A stretch of DNA of 64,000 nucleotides, from NCBI GenBank assembly GCA_015075585.1, contig JABTUB010000002.1, positions 744,001-808,000 on the forward strand. Reading direction: 5' to 3'. This DNA comes from Chloracidobacterium sp. (GTDB lineage Bacteria > Acidobacteriota > Blastocatellia > Pyrinomonadales > Pyrinomonadaceae). Every line of letters starts with the position of its first letter. Within the stretch, counting starts at the first letter, position 1. The notes under the pieces are model-generated. The model had not been told where the DNA came from. It ran no database searches and was given only the letters and a program-made list of their open reading frames with translations. The translations under genes and the position numbers were made by a program. Below, in pieces: positions 1-8,687 of this stretch.

Positions 1-2
1 CA

Positions 3-251
3 CGTTCGGGCCGCATCGAATTTATAGATGAGGCGACGGTCAGCTATCGTCAGCACGGCCGTAACTACGCGGGAGCAAAGAAGTTCGGGCTGCTCTACGC
101 AATATCGAGGCTGCCGCACTTCATCATTACGATCGGCGAATATCGGCGGGCGGCGGCACATTTCGGCGATGTTACGACGCTGCAGTTGACTGCAAGCAAA
201 TTCCGAACGAACGTCCGCCGCTTTGACAAAAAGGAGGCGTTCCGCGAATGA
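3..251 (+). CDS. Glycosyltransferase family 2, C-terminal fragment (cut by window start)
   Basis: This is the last 82 codons of a gene that begins before the window. It is open from the first base and stops with TGA. The translated tail contains DEATVSYRQHGRNYAGAK, which resembles the short C-terminal stretch of GT2 (GT-A fold) sugar transferases after the catalytic domain, followed by a basic, helical end. The stop overlaps the ATG of the next gene (ATGA), so the two are probably co-translated. The following WecG/TagA gene fits a role in surface polysaccharide synthesis. The catalytic DxD region is not visible, so the substrate cannot be told. Confidence 0.7.
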   Translation, partial: RSGRIEFIDEATVSYRQHGRNYAGAKKFGLLYAISRLPHFIITIGEYRRAAAHFGDVTTLQLTASKFRTNVRRFDKKEAFRE

Positions 252-1018
252 ACGCCAAAAAGACACGCATCATCAGCCTCAACGTCGATGTTATTACGCT
301 CGCCGGCGCTCTCGAACGCATCACGGAGTTTTGCAGAAAAGGCAGCGGCGGTTTTGTTTGTCTCGCAAATGTGCACATGGTGATGGAGGCGTATGACGAC
401 GCATCGTTCGCAGATGCCGTCAATGCTGCCGATCTCGTCCTGCCTGACGGTATGCCGCTAAAATGGATGCAGCGGCTTTCTGCCGAACGCACCGCCGCAC
501 GCATCCGCGGCAGCGATCTTATGAACGCTTTGCTTGCCCTCGCCGAACAAAGAGGCCTTACCGTCGGTTTTTACGGCAGCGAACCTTCGGTTATCGAAGC
601 CATCGAGCGCCGCCTTGCGGTCGAGTTTCCGGCTTTGAAGGTCGCATATTCATATTCGCCGCCGTTTCGCCCGCTCACAGCAAACGAAGATACCGACATT
701 ATTGCGGCGATCGGCCGGAACGCTCCGGACATACTCTTTGTCGGCCTTGGCTGCCCAAAACAGGAGCGTTGGATGCACGGTCATCGGCCGCATCTGAAAG
801 CCGTGATGCTCGGCGTCGGTGCGGCGTTCGATATCTTTGCCGGAAAGCAAAGCGAAGCTCCGCGTTGGATCAGCCGCATCGGCCTCGAGTGGCTCTATCG
901 ACTCCTGCTGGAGCCGAAGCGGCTTTGGCGCCGTTATTTATTGCTGAATCCGCGATTCGCGGCTCTTGCCGCGATGCAGCTTGCGCGGCGAAATGTAAGG
1001 CCCAAGGACGCCGCATAG
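248..1018 (+). CDS. WecG/TagA/CpsF family glycosyltransferase
   Basis: The 256-residue protein has the length and both hallmark motifs of the WecG/TagA/CpsF family (GT26): PDGMPLKWM near residue 60 and VGLGCPKQERWM near residue 165. Family members transfer a ManNAc-type or similar residue from a UDP-sugar to an undecaprenyl-pyrophosphate-linked sugar on the cytoplasmic face of the membrane. The C-terminus is rich in Arg and hydrophobic residues, which fits peripheral membrane contact. It overlaps the upstream GT2 gene by four bases, so it is likely the distal gene of an exopolysaccharide operon. The family is secure; the donor sugar is not. Confidence 0.92.
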   Translation: MNAKKTRIISLNVDVITLAGALERITEFCRKGSGGFVCLANVHMVMEAYDDASFADAVNAADLVLPDGMPLKWMQRLSAERTAARIRGSDLMNALLALAEQRGLTVGFYGSEPSVIEAIERRLAVEFPALKVAYSYSPPFRPLTANEDTDIIAAIGRNAPDILFVGLGCPKQERWMHGHRPHLKAVMLGVGAAFDIFAGKQSEAPRWISRIGLEWLYRLLLEPKRLWRRYLLLNPRFAALAAMQLARRNVRPKDAA

Positions 1019-1078
1019 CCGTGTTGCCCTTCTGCCTTAAAAACCGGATAATACTTGCTTCGGCCCGCGATTCGCATT

Positions 1079-1600
1079 ATGAAGTTCCTTTCTGACATTC
1101 GGCTCTTACTGCTCGGCGTTTGGCTTGGCAGTGCGGTCTTCTTTATCGGCGTTGCTCAAACGGCTTTTGCTCTCGTCGCTGACCGCGGGCTTGCCGGTGC
1201 GGTCGTCGGGCGCAGCCTTTCGATCCTTAATTACGGCGGGCTTATCATCGCCGTTCTTTTGATATTGACATCCCTGATGATACGCAATGCAAGTGCGTTC
1301 TGGCTTTGGACAGAACGTTTGCTTCTGCTTATCGTCGGTGCGGCGTGCGCCGTCGGCGAATTCGTGATCGGGCTTTGGATGTCGTCGATACGCTCGCAAT
1401 TCGGCGGCTCGATCGATCAGGCGGCCGCTGACGACCCGCTGAAGATCCGCTTCGATCAACTGCATCATTGGTCGGAATGGGTGCTCACCGCCGCGATGAT
1501 CGCTGCGTTCATCGCATTCTTTATCATTGCGAACCGCAAATTCACGACACCGAAGGCCGCAACCAATATTTACGATTTTGAAAAAGAGTTTAAGATATGA
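1079..1600 (+). CDS. DUF4149-like four-helix membrane protein
   Basis: This 173-residue protein has four hydrophobic segments (about residues 5-30, 50-70, 78-100 and 138-160) and the sequence style of DUF4149 proteins, including a conserved-looking LHHWSEWVLT stretch before the last helix. The function of the family is unknown. I chose the ATG at 1079 because a TTG start at 1055 would add eight non-hydrophobic residues before an obvious N-terminal helix. Its TGA stop overlaps the ATG of the next gene (ATGA), so the two are likely translationally coupled. Confidence 0.75.
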   Translation: MKFLSDIRLLLLGVWLGSAVFFIGVAQTAFALVADRGLAGAVVGRSLSILNYGGLIIAVLLILTSLMIRNASAFWLWTERLLLLIVGAACAVGEFVIGLWMSSIRSQFGGSIDQAAADDPLKIRFDQLHHWSEWVLTAAMIAAFIAFFIIANRKFTTPKAATNIYDFEKEFKI

Positions 1601-2394
1601 CCATGGAATTGATCGAGAACCGCGACACATTCAATAAAAGATTTGCCGCTTGGAAGCCCAATGATGACCTCGCAGGGCTGCCTTACGCCGAGAACGTCCA
1701 CTCGATGCTGACGCCTTTCCTGCGTTCGCTGCCGATGCTGAACCTCGCGCTTATCTCATCGGCCGGCGGTTATATCACAGGAACCGAAGCCTTCGATCTG
1801 TCGGCAAAGGACGGCGACATAAGCTACCGCGAGATCCCCGTCGAGGTCGAGGCCGGCGACATCTCATACGCCGCAAAGGGCTACGACACAAAGGATGTGC
1901 TTGCCGACCGCAACTCCCTGATCCCGATCGACCGCCTGCAGGAATACGCTGCGAACGGCGTCATCGGCAGCCTCAATGGCGTCTGGTGGTCGGTTAGCAG
2001 CCGCATCCCGAATGCCGTTCGTGTTGCCGATGAGCTTGCACCCGCAATAGCCGGACGCCTTGCTCATTACAACTGCCAGGCGGCGCTGCTCATTCCCGCA
2101 TCGCGCCTCTGCCACCAAACGCTCGGCATCGTCGCCCGTGCGGTCGAAGATGCCGGCATCCCGACGGTTTGCGTATCGGTAGATCGCCCGATGACCGACC
2201 ATGTGCGGCCGCCGCGTGTCGTCTATTACAAAGGCTCCTTCGGCTCCGTCGCGGGCAAGCCGAACTTCAGCGAGTATCAGCGACGCATCCTCGATGAATC
2301 GCTGCGTTCGGCTGAGACCTTTGATCAGCCCGGCTCGCGCAAACTCGTCGTCGATCTCGAAACACAGACCGAGACCGCACGCGGCGAACGATGA
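1597..2394 (+). CDS. Glycine/sarcosine/betaine reductase component B-like family protein
   Basis: The 265-residue protein resembles a stand-alone family related to the B component (GrdB/PrdB) of the clostridial glycine, sarcosine and D-proline reductases. Recognisable stretches are SAGGYITGTEAFD, EYAANGVIGSL and ALLIPASRLCHQTLG. The clostridial enzymes carry selenocysteine and work in amino acid fermentation, but no in-frame TGA is present here. The partner subunits (GrdA, GrdC/D) are not in the window, so reductase activity should not be assumed. The start overlaps the preceding stop codon; a second ATG lies two codons in. The actual role in this family is not established. Confidence 0.8.
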   Translation: MTMELIENRDTFNKRFAAWKPNDDLAGLPYAENVHSMLTPFLRSLPMLNLALISSAGGYITGTEAFDLSAKDGDISYREIPVEVEAGDISYAAKGYDTKDVLADRNSLIPIDRLQEYAANGVIGSLNGVWWSVSSRIPNAVRVADELAPAIAGRLAHYNCQAALLIPASRLCHQTLGIVARAVEDAGIPTVCVSVDRPMTDHVRPPRVVYYKGSFGSVAGKPNFSEYQRRILDESLRSAETFDQPGSRKLVVDLETQTETARGER

Positions 2395-2407
2395 ACTTAT
2401 CTGCAAG

Positions 2408-3322
2408 CTACGCTTTCGGATGCGCCTTGTCGTAAACGTCGATCATCTTTTCGATCGAAACCTGTGTATAGATCTGTGTGCTCGACAGACGCGCGTGGCC
2501 GAGCAGTTCCTGTATATCCCGCAGGTCGGCTCCGTTGTCGAGAAGATGCGTGGCAAAGGTATGGCGCAAGCTGTGCGGCGAAATGTTGTGAATATCAGCG
2601 AACATCTTGATATATTTATCGACCATTCGCCCGACGCTCCGCGTCGTCAACCGCCCGCCGCGGCGGTGCAGAAAGACGGCATCGAGGTCGCGTTCCGCTT
2701 CGGGGCAAGCATTCAGAAAGGTCGCACGCGTTTCCTGCAAATAATTTAACAGAGCCTCCGCCGCCGGCTCGCCGAATGGCACTATCCGTTCCTTTCGCCG
2801 TTTTCCCATCACGCGCACCATACGCTCGCGCAAGTCGATGTCCTGCAGGTCGATCCCGACAAGTTCGCCGACACGAATGCCCGTCGCGTACAGGAATTCG
2901 AGTATCGCGCGGTCGCGCCGCCCGAGGTCGGTGTTGATATTCGGCATCTCGATGAAACGCACGGCATCTTCCATCGATAGCAGTGTCGGAAGCTTCCGCT
3001 CGATCTTTGGCGTGGCGACCAATTTTGCCGGGTTCCGTTCGGCTCTGCCCTCCTGCATCAAAAATGCAAAAAAAGTTCGCAGGCTTGAGAGCTTTCGTGC
3101 AACGGTCGTTTTCTTATGGCCGTTGTGAAGTTCAGCGATCCATTCGCGTATCGTCAAATTGTCGATCTGCCCGATCGCGATGTCGCTACGCTTCTCGATC
3201 CTAAAGAGGAATTCGGCGAATTGTTCAAGGTCGGATTCGTAGTTCCGGAGCGTATGCGGACTGACGTCACGCACGTATTTGAGATGCTGCAGAAAATCTT
3301 TTCTTTCTTCGGTGAATATCAC
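2408..3322 (-). CDS. xerC: Tyrosine recombinase XerC/XerD type
   Basis: This 304-residue protein has the usual Xer length and domain order. An N-terminal SAM-like DNA-binding domain (about 1-95) is followed by a catalytic domain with Arg in GIRVGEL, the [12 protein letters not shown] box, LGHARLSST and the nucleophilic Tyr in TQIYTQV about 20 residues from the end. Xer recombinases resolve chromosome dimers at dif during division. No arm-binding domain typical of phage integrases is seen, and the gene lies 3.3 kb from the phage block, on the far side of trmFO. I therefore read it as the chromosomal enzyme. It overlaps the upstream VWA gene by four bases. XerC versus XerD cannot be decided here. 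Confidence 0.88.
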   Translation of the reverse strand: MIFTEERKDFLQHLKYVRDVSPHTLRNYESDLEQFAEFLFRIEKRSDIAIGQIDNLTIREWIAELHNGHKKTTVARKLSSLRTFFAFLMQEGRAERNPAKLVATPKIERKLPTLLSMEDAVRFIEMPNINTDLGRRDRAILEFLYATGIRVGELVGIDLQDIDLRERMVRVMGKRRKERIVPFGEPAAEALLNYLQETRATFLNACPEAERDLDAVFLHRRGGRLTTRSVGRMVDKYIKMFADIHNISPHSLRHTFATHLLDNGADLRDIQELLGHARLSSTQIYTQVSIEKMIDVYDKAHPKA

Positions 3323-4404
3323 GGCCGCTTTGGGACATAGTAGCCTTTTCGCGTTCGAACCGTAAGGCCGCTGCGGCCGTTTACCTTTACCGTGATCTCA
3401 CGAAAGGCTCCCGCTTCAGCCGCCGTATCATCGGGATAGTATGCGAGAATGTACTGCTGCGAAAGGCTCGCCGAGATGTCGTCGAAAGCCTCGTTCATCT
3501 CACGTTCATCGATCGGCGAAAAGACCGCTCCGCCCGTCTGCTCTGCGATCTCGATCATCCGCCGCTCAGCCGTGAGCGAGCGAATGTTGGCATTTCCCTC
3601 ACGGCTGCCTGTGCGTTTGAAGTTCTCAAAGTCCTTTGTTTTCACCACATACACTTGACAGTTCGTTTGTTGAAGCGTCTTTACGACGCCTTCGAGCGTC
3701 GTGCTCAGCTCGCTGTAAGTGTCCTCACCATCCGAGACTATCACTATCACACGGCGGCCCGAATAGGCCTTCAAATACTCCGCAGCCTCGATGATGCCGT
3801 CAAGCAATGCGGTTGCACCCGCAGGCGGCGGGAAGGCGTTTATCGCATGCGTAAGCAGCGTTGTATTCGCCGTCAAAGGCTGTGAAAGGCGCGTGTAGTC
3901 GGCAACCGAAAAAAGTGCCGCTTGGTCGATCTCGGGGCGAAGCACACGCGTAAAGAATCGTACGGCCGCGTCGCGTTCGAAATCACGCGCGGCGAGTATG
4001 CTTGACGAATTATCATACAGCATCGCAAGCCGTATCGGCGAGCGGCTGCGGAAGACCTCGTCGATCTCGACCGCCTTGCCGTCAACACGCACTTCAAGAT
4101 CACTTTTCTTCAGCGTCGTAACCGCGCGGCCTCTGCTGTCAAAGACCGAAACAGGTATCGGAACAAGCATCGAGCTTACGCGCACCACCTCGTCCGTCTG
4201 CTTCGGTTCCGGTGTCGGTTTTGGTGTCGGCTCGGCGCCGGTTCGGGTCGGCCTGTAGCCTGTCGAAATGCTCGGTTCGGGCGTCGGCGTCGCCTCGGGT
4301 TTTATCCGCCCCGACTGTGCCGCAGCACCGATGGCAAACAAAAGCACAATGACAGGCACGAATGGCCCGATCCCGGCTGAATTTTGCTGCAACTGAACAG
4401 GCAT
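3319..4404 (-). CDS. Secreted von Willebrand factor type A domain protein
   Basis: The 361-residue protein begins with a hydrophobic export segment (about residues 14-28, ending AAAQS). A Pro/Thr/Glu-rich linker follows to about residue 70. A VWA domain starts around residue 125 with the metal-site motif DNSSS (DxSxS in [11 protein letters not shown]) and continues with [10 protein letters not shown]. The C-terminus ends in a small beta-rich region. The layout matches VWFA-related proteins that are abundant in Acidobacteriota. They probably act in the periplasm or envelope as metal-dependent adhesion modules, but no partner is known. The gene shares ATGA with xerC downstream. Confidence 0.85.
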   Translation of the reverse strand: MPVQLQQNSAGIGPFVPVIVLLFAIGAAAQSGRIKPEATPTPEPSISTGYRPTRTGAEPTPKPTPEPKQTDEVVRVSSMLVPIPVSVFDSRGRAVTTLKKSDLEVRVDGKAVEIDEVFRSRSPIRLAMLYDNSSSILAARDFERDAAVRFFTRVLRPEIDQAALFSVADYTRLSQPLTANTTLLTHAINAFPPPAGATALLDGIIEAAEYLKAYSGRRVIVIVSDGEDTYSELSTTLEGVVKTLQQTNCQVYVVKTKDFENFKRTGSREGNANIRSLTAERRMIEIAEQTGGAVFSPIDEREMNEAFDDISASLSQQYILAYYPDDTAAEAGAFREITVKVNGRSGLTVRTRKGYYVPKRP

Positions 4405-4429
4405 CCGGAAGTTTGATGCAATTTAACGG

Positions 4430-5176
4430 CTAAATGAAAAAGAGTTTTACGCCCGCGAGCAGGAGAACCACCGCGAGCACACGCCGAAGCGTGATCGAAT
4501 CGAACTTCTTTGCCCCCAGCGTCGATCCGACGATGCCGCCGCAAACCGCTGCAATGATCCAGAACCAAACACCCGACGGAAGCTGAAAAATATTCGTGCC
4601 TTTTCCCATCAGATAATTTCCGAGCAGCCCCGCAAATGAATTGACGAGTATGAACAAGACCGAAACTGCGGCCGCGGTCTTCGTTTCGGCCCAATGCGCG
4701 AGCATCAGCACCGGCGTCAGAAAAATGCCGCCGCCGACGCCGACCATCCCCGACAAAAGGCCGATCGCAGCACCTATTACAAGCCCGACTGGAACGGGCG
4801 GCTCTTTCGCATCGTTGTCATCACTTGCGAACTTGACCGCAAGCCGCAACGCCGCAAGGCAAAGCACGACGCCGAGCACTATCTTATAAATGTGTGTCGG
4901 CAGCTGCACAATACCGCCGTAAAACGCGAAAGGTATCGACGTGGCCGCGAACGGCCAGAATGTTCTCCATCTGAAATGACCCGCACGCCAGAATTGATAT
5001 GTGCCGATAGACGCCACAAAGAGGTTCAACACAAGCGCCGTCGGCCTTGTGATCTCGGGCGCGACGGACATGAACGCCATCACTGCCAGGTAGCCCGACG
5101 CTCCGCCGTGCCCGACCGAGGAATACATAACGGCCACGATAAAGACCGCTATCAGGACGATCACTAGTTGTTCCAT
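4430..5176 (-). CDS. TauE/SafE family sulfite/organosulfur exporter
   Basis: This 248-residue membrane protein has about eight hydrophobic segments and two family repeats containing GHGGASGYLAVM (first) and GMVGVGGGIFLTPVL (second), typical of TauE/SafE (DUF81) permeases. Family members are proposed to move small anions such as sulfite, sulfoacetate or taurine-derived compounds across the inner membrane. I chose the Met at 5176, directly before the first helix, over an upstream Met. This start lies inside the end of trmFO, with a 13-base overlap in another frame, so the pair is likely co-transcribed. The substrate is not predictable from sequence. Confidence 0.88.
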   Translation of the reverse strand: MEQLVIVLIAVFIVAVMYSSVGHGGASGYLAVMAFMSVAPEITRPTALVLNLFVASIGTYQFWRAGHFRWRTFWPFAATSIPFAFYGGIVQLPTHIYKIVLGVVLCLAALRLAVKFASDDNDAKEPPVPVGLVIGAAIGLLSGMVGVGGGIFLTPVLMLAHWAETKTAAAVSVLFILVNSFAGLLGNYLMGKGTNIFQLPSGVWFWIIAAVCGGIVGSTLGAKKFDSITLRRVLAVVLLLAGVKLFFI

Positions 5177-6498
5177 AAATTCGATATAAAGCGGTCCCAA
5201 TCCGCAAGTGCATTTTCTACCTGTATAATGTGCCGCTCGCGCTTGTTGCGGTGCTTTTTGCGAAGCTCTGCGGCAAGCGGTTCGAGCAGCCCGAAGGTTA
5301 TATTGACGGGCTGGAAGTTCTTTGTCTCAACGTTCGACACATAGCGGCATAAAGCTCCGATGGCCGAGGCGGCCGGTGCGGTCAGATACCTGCTGCCGCG
5401 CAGTGCCCGTACCGCATTCTGCCCGGCAAGCCAGCCCGTCGCGACCGACTCCACATAGCCTTCGACACCGGTGATCTGCCCTGCAAAGAAAAGCCGCGGA
5501 TCGCTCCGCGTTGCAAGCGTTTCATCGAGTATCTTCGGGCTGTTGATGAAGGTATTGCGGTGTATCTGCCCGAACTGAAGGAATTCGGCGTTCCCGAGGC
5601 CGGGAATAAGCTTCAGAACACGTTCCTGCTCGCCATATCGCAAGTGATTCTGAAAGCCGACCATTCCGTAGGCATCCGCCATCAAGTTCTCCTGCCGGAG
5701 CTGTACGCACGCGTAAGGCTCAGCACCTGTTCGCGGATCTGCAAGGCCCTTAGGCTTCATCGGCCCGAAACGTAGCGTATCGACCCCGCGGCGTGCGATC
5801 TCTTCGATCGGCAAACAGCTCTCGAACCAATGCGTCTCTTCAAAACGCTTTAGCGGTACCGAGCGCGCACTTGTCAGGGCGTCATAAAACGCAGCATATT
5901 CGTCAGCCGACATCGGGCAGTTTATGTAATCATCACCGCCCTTGCCGTAACGCGCCGCCTTGAACGCCACCGCCATATCGATCGAGTCTGCCGCAACGAT
6001 CGGAGCTATCGCGTCATAAAAATAAAGCTGATCGTCGCCGGTACGCCGCATTATATCGGCCGTGAGAGCGTCGCTGGTAAGCGGCCCCGTGGCGATGATC
6101 GTCGGCGTTTCGGCCGCACCTTCGCCGAGCGATGTTACTTCCTCGCGAACGACCTCGATACGCGGATGGGCCTCTATCTTGTCGGTAATATATTCGGCAA
6201 ATCGAATACGATCGACCGAAAGAGCCGCTCCTGCGGGCACTCGCGTCGCCGCCGCCGCCTCCATCACCAGCGAGCGGCCGCGGCGCAATTCTTCCTTCAG
6301 AAGGTATGGTGCCGTTCCGGGTTCATCCGACTTAAGCGAATTTGAGCAGACTATCTCCGCGAGTTTGTCCGAACGGTGTGCCGGCGTCTGCTGCAGCGGG
6401 CGCATCTCGAACAGCCGCACGTCAGCCCCCGCCTCTGCCGCCTGCCACGCCGCCTCGACACCGGCAAGTCCGCCGCCAATGACCTTTACAGTACCCAT
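5164..6498 (-). CDS. trmFO: FADH2-dependent tRNA (uracil-54-C5)-methyltransferase TrmFO
   Basis: The 444-residue protein starts with an FAD-binding Rossmann motif (GGGLAGVEAAWQAAEAGADV). It carries the two cysteine contexts expected for TrmFO (VCSNSLKSD near residue 50 and FESCLPIEEIA near residue 225), which in characterised enzymes serve methyl transfer. TrmFO makes ribothymidine at position 54 of tRNA using methylenetetrahydrofolate and FADH2, in place of SAM-dependent TrmA. Its length is typical and the C-terminal region (FGLLEPL) is intact. The gene lies directly downstream of the phage block on the same strand; the hairpins at 6534-6587 may insulate it. Confidence 0.96.
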   Translation of the reverse strand: MGTVKVIGGGLAGVEAAWQAAEAGADVRLFEMRPLQQTPAHRSDKLAEIVCSNSLKSDEPGTAPYLLKEELRRGRSLVMEAAAATRVPAGAALSVDRIRFAEYITDKIEAHPRIEVVREEVTSLGEGAAETPTIIATGPLTSDALTADIMRRTGDDQLYFYDAIAPIVAADSIDMAVAFKAARYGKGGDDYINCPMSADEYAAFYDALTSARSVPLKRFEETHWFESCLPIEEIARRGVDTLRFGPMKPKGLADPRTGAEPYACVQLRQENLMADAYGMVGFQNHLRYGEQERVLKLIPGLGNAEFLQFGQIHRNTFINSPKILDETLATRSDPRLFFAGQITGVEGYVESVATGWLAGQNAVRALRGSRYLTAPAASAIGALCRYVSNVETKNFQPVNITFGLLEPLAAELRKKHRNKRERHIIQVENALADWDRFISNLWNN

Positions 6499-6533
6499 TG
6501 CAGAGATTATAGGCTAAAGCCGCGTAGCGCGAA

Positions 6534-6555
6534 AAGGCGGCACAAAGGCCGCCTT
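6534..6555 (-). terminator. Hairpin, possible Rho-independent terminator for the phage block
   Basis: A perfect 8-bp stem (AAGGCGGC / GCCGCCTT, 6-base loop) lies between the last phage gene and trmFO. Read on the minus strand it is followed by a short TTTC, so it resembles a weak intrinsic terminator that would limit read-through from the phage genes into trmFO. Confidence 0.5.
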
Positions 6556-6561
6556 CCGAAT

Positions 6562-6587
6562 AATACATATGGCTTAACATATGTATT
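6562..6587. repeat. Perfect 10-bp inverted repeat at the phage-block edge
   Basis: AATACATATG and CATATGTATT flank a 6-base spacer. The repeat starts at the stop codon of the connector-like gene and lies just before the GC-rich terminator-like stem. It is AT-rich, unlike the surroundings. It could be a second transcription-stop hairpin, a protein-binding site or a scar of the phage boundary; the sequence alone does not decide. Confidence 0.5.
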
Positions 6588-6910
6588 TATTTTGTTATGA
6601 TACTCAGGTTCTTTTTGCGTAGGAAAAAGCGGGCCATCGCACGGCAATTGTCGAAGACCTTTGACGTTGCGGGGCCTTCTGCCGCTTCATCGACCGATGC
6701 GGCTGCCCGTGCGGCTTTTATCAACCACGCCTTTGCCGCCGCAGCATTAAGATCATAGGTCGGCGCCCATCCGTCGTCGTCAGGAGATCGGCCGCCCGCA
6801 TCGGCCACCGATGCAGCCGCCAGCAGATCATCGAGCTCAGCTTCCGCAAGCACCGGTTCGCTTTCCCATGCCGTGAGCAATTTTAGTTCGTCGAGTGTTG
6901 TCATCGGCAA
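6587..6910 (-). CDS. Head-tail connector-like phage protein
   Basis: The 107-residue acidic, helical protein directly follows the coat gene and has the pattern of small connector or adaptor proteins found after phage coat genes (DELKLLTAW at the start, then WAPTYDLNAAAAKAWLIKAARAA). Such proteins form a ring under the portal and link head to tail. The TTG at 6910 is preferred because AGGAGG lies 8 bases upstream; the ATG at 6904 would be 14 bases away. It is the last phage gene before chromosomal trmFO, so any tail partner is missing here. The assignment rests on pattern and position, not on a clear family signature. Confidence 0.55.
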   Translation of the reverse strand: MPMTTLDELKLLTAWESEPVLAEAELDDLLAAASVADAGGRSPDDDGWAPTYDLNAAAAKAWLIKAARAAASVDEAAEGPATSKVFDNCRAMARFFLRKKNLSIITK

Positions 6911-6922
6911 CGCGGTCGCCTC

Positions 6923-7774
6923 CTAGCTCTTGTTTGCCGTCAGCACCGCGAGGGCGGTCGGCCGCACTACCTTTGCACCATAGACGTGAAGGCCCTTGAC
7001 CGCATCGCCAAACCGCTTTTCCGGCTTATAGCTTTGGATGTCAAGGATCTGCTCTACATACGCGGTAGCGATGGCGTGTCCGGCAATGATCTTGTATTTT
7101 GAGCTGTCAGTATTCGGAACGTTATTCGAACGCAGTATCGCAAAGCCGGCCGCTTCGCCAACCTCGCCGTTCGCCAAGCGGCTGTCGGAAGCTTTGCTGC
7201 CCATCGCAACGAACCGCTCGTCCTTGAGCAAAAGCCCGTGAAACCACGCCGGGACGACCACGAAGCGGCCCGTGAGCGGGACATTCGCCTCATCAAGCAT
7301 CGTGCTGAGATCGACGAGGTATTCGTACGCATCGTCCTTGGTCGGCACCTTTGGCGAGACGTTCGAGCCGATAGTGTTCGCCGCGTCAGCCTGTGCATAC
7401 ATAATGCCGGCGATGAACTTATCAGCTTGGTCGCGTAGTGCCCACGCTGAGCGGCGCATCGCTTCATCAAGCACATTTACGTTCTGCTGTGCACGATCTA
7501 TCGAGTCGATGTAGAAGTTGAAGTACTTCTGCCGGTCGATATTGAGCGTTTGTTCATCGTCGGTCAGTACCTCAGGGTCGGCGATGTCCGTATCCTTTGT
7601 ATAATCGCCGATCGTAACATCGCCGATCGATGCGATCTTGACCGTATCACCGGCCGAGCGTATCTCGCCCTCATACGAGCGGTCGCATACATTCGCTTGT
7701 CCATATATGAGTGAGCCGTTCAGCGCCGTCAATAGGCGCGCCGCCCACACTGTCGGGATAAAATCCAATGCCAT
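6923..7774 (-). CDS. Phage major coat protein (P22 coat-like/HK97 fold)
   Basis: The 283-residue protein has the features of P22-type coat proteins: an opening MALDFIPTVWAARLLTAL, a beta-rich stretch with GDTVKIASIGDVTIGDYT, a central helical section (ALRDQADKFIAGIMYAQ) and a C-terminal region with GHAIATAYVEQI. It would form the icosahedral shell. A strong AAGGAG precedes the ATG. Gene order portal, scaffold-like, coat, connector is the standard head-module order of tailed phages. The length is near the short end for this fold. No frameshift is visible, so the gene may still be functional. Confidence 0.85.
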   Translation of the reverse strand: MALDFIPTVWAARLLTALNGSLIYGQANVCDRSYEGEIRSAGDTVKIASIGDVTIGDYTKDTDIADPEVLTDDEQTLNIDRQKYFNFYIDSIDRAQQNVNVLDEAMRRSAWALRDQADKFIAGIMYAQADAANTIGSNVSPKVPTKDDAYEYLVDLSTMLDEANVPLTGRFVVVPAWFHGLLLKDERFVAMGSKASDSRLANGEVGEAAGFAILRSNNVPNTDSSKYKIIAGHAIATAYVEQILDIQSYKPEKRFGDAVKGLHVYGAKVVRPTALAVLTANKS

Positions 7775-7786
7775 ATCGTCTCCTTA

Positions 7787-8059
7787 TCAACGCGTCCTCA
7801 GGACGCGGCTTACCTCATTCCAATCAAGCCGTGCTATTTCGCTCGGCGACATTCTGTGCAGTGCTTCGCGTGTCAAACGCGGGCCTTGATCAAGGCCTGC
7901 ACCGGCGTCGATGCCGTTTGCCGCCGCATAGCGGCCGGCAAGCTCCGCTTTCATCTCGGCGATCTCGCGGCGGAGTTCGTCGAGCGATGCCTGAAAGCCG
8001 GCTTCGGGCTCCCGCTCCGGTTCGTTCTGCCGCACTTCTTCTCGCACTTCATTTTCCAT
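7787..8059 (-). CDS. Small coiled-coil protein, candidate capsid scaffold
   Basis: This 90-residue, Glu/Arg-rich protein is predicted by eye to form a coiled coil (ASLDELRREIAEMKAELA) and ends in a short basic tail (RLDWNEVSRVLRTR). It sits immediately before the coat gene, where scaffold genes usually lie, and a positively charged C-terminal end is common in scaffolds that contact the coat. The start at 8059 has AGGAG upstream; an upstream Met at 8119 lacks it. Phage scaffolds are often longer (150-300 residues), so this may be a minimal or reduced one. Confidence 0.55.
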   Translation of the reverse strand: MENEVREEVRQNEPEREPEAGFQASLDELRREIAEMKAELAGRYAAANGIDAGAGLDQGPRLTREALHRMSPSEIARLDWNEVSRVLRTR

Positions 8060-8192
8060 ATCGTTATTTCTCCTGATGTCAGCTTGTGCAAAAACTCGGT
8101 TCCTTTTTCGTCTGCTCATTACAGCGGGGAGGGCCGCGTTGACGTACGGCCGGATAACCGCCAGAAAATAAATACATTTCGGATGTCAAGAT

Positions 8193-8687
8193 ATGCCTAT
8201 TTTTAAAACTCAAGGTTTGAATCTCGTTGCTCAGCCCAAAGACGCTGTTTGCTGGTGGGCAAGCGCCACGATGCTTTACAGATGGTCAAAAAAATCGGGA
8301 ATGGGAAGTATGATCGACCCGCTTTCCGACAGCGGCTTTGCATACCGCTACGAACAGAATCTCGACTGGCCGTCAGAGCAGAACGGCTACATGGCGAGCC
8401 AGCTCAGAATGAAACAGATCGAGAAGATCGATCTCAGTTACAGCAGCCTTTCAGAAACGCTGCAAAAGCGCGGCCCCATTTTTGCCGGCGTCGAAAGGAG
8501 TTGGGGCGGCGTTGTACCTTTCGGACACGCGATAGTGATCGGCGGCGGCGCCGATACCGGCGTACTTGTTTACGATCCGTGGCCGGTCAACCGCGGCTGC
8601 ATAATTTGGCTCACATGGGCACAGATAAGGAAGGCGATCGATGCGATCACGCAATACGCACGCCCTCAGTTTTTGGCGGCAGCATAA
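8193..8687 (+). CDS. Papain-like cysteine peptidase, opposite strand within phage block
   Basis: The 164-residue protein resembles papain-like (AvrRpt2/C39-like) peptidases. The likely catalytic triad is Cys20 in DAVCWWASATM, His112 in PFGHAIVIGG and Asp128 in VYDPWP; Gln14 may form the oxyanion hole. There is no signal peptide, so it probably acts in the cytoplasm. It is the only plus-strand gene in the run of head, packaging and lysis genes, placed between the portal and the scaffold-like gene. It could be a head-maturation protease, an accessory cargo gene or a toxin. A possible promoter (TTGACG at 8139) lies upstream. The fold call is good; the role is open. Confidence 0.8.
   Translation: MPIFKTQGLNLVAQPKDAVCWWASATMLYRWSKKSGMGSMIDPLSDSGFAYRYEQNLDWPSEQNGYMASQLRMKQIEKIDLSYSSLSETLQKRGPIFAGVERSWGGVVPFGHAIVIGGGADTGVLVYDPWPVNRGCIIWLTWAQIRKAIDAITQYARPQFLAAA

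Noticed and set aside
2408..3322. XerC-type gene as the integrase of the phage block
   Set aside because: It lacks an arm-binding domain, is operonic with a VWA gene and lies beyond trmFO; chromosome dimer resolution is the simpler reading.
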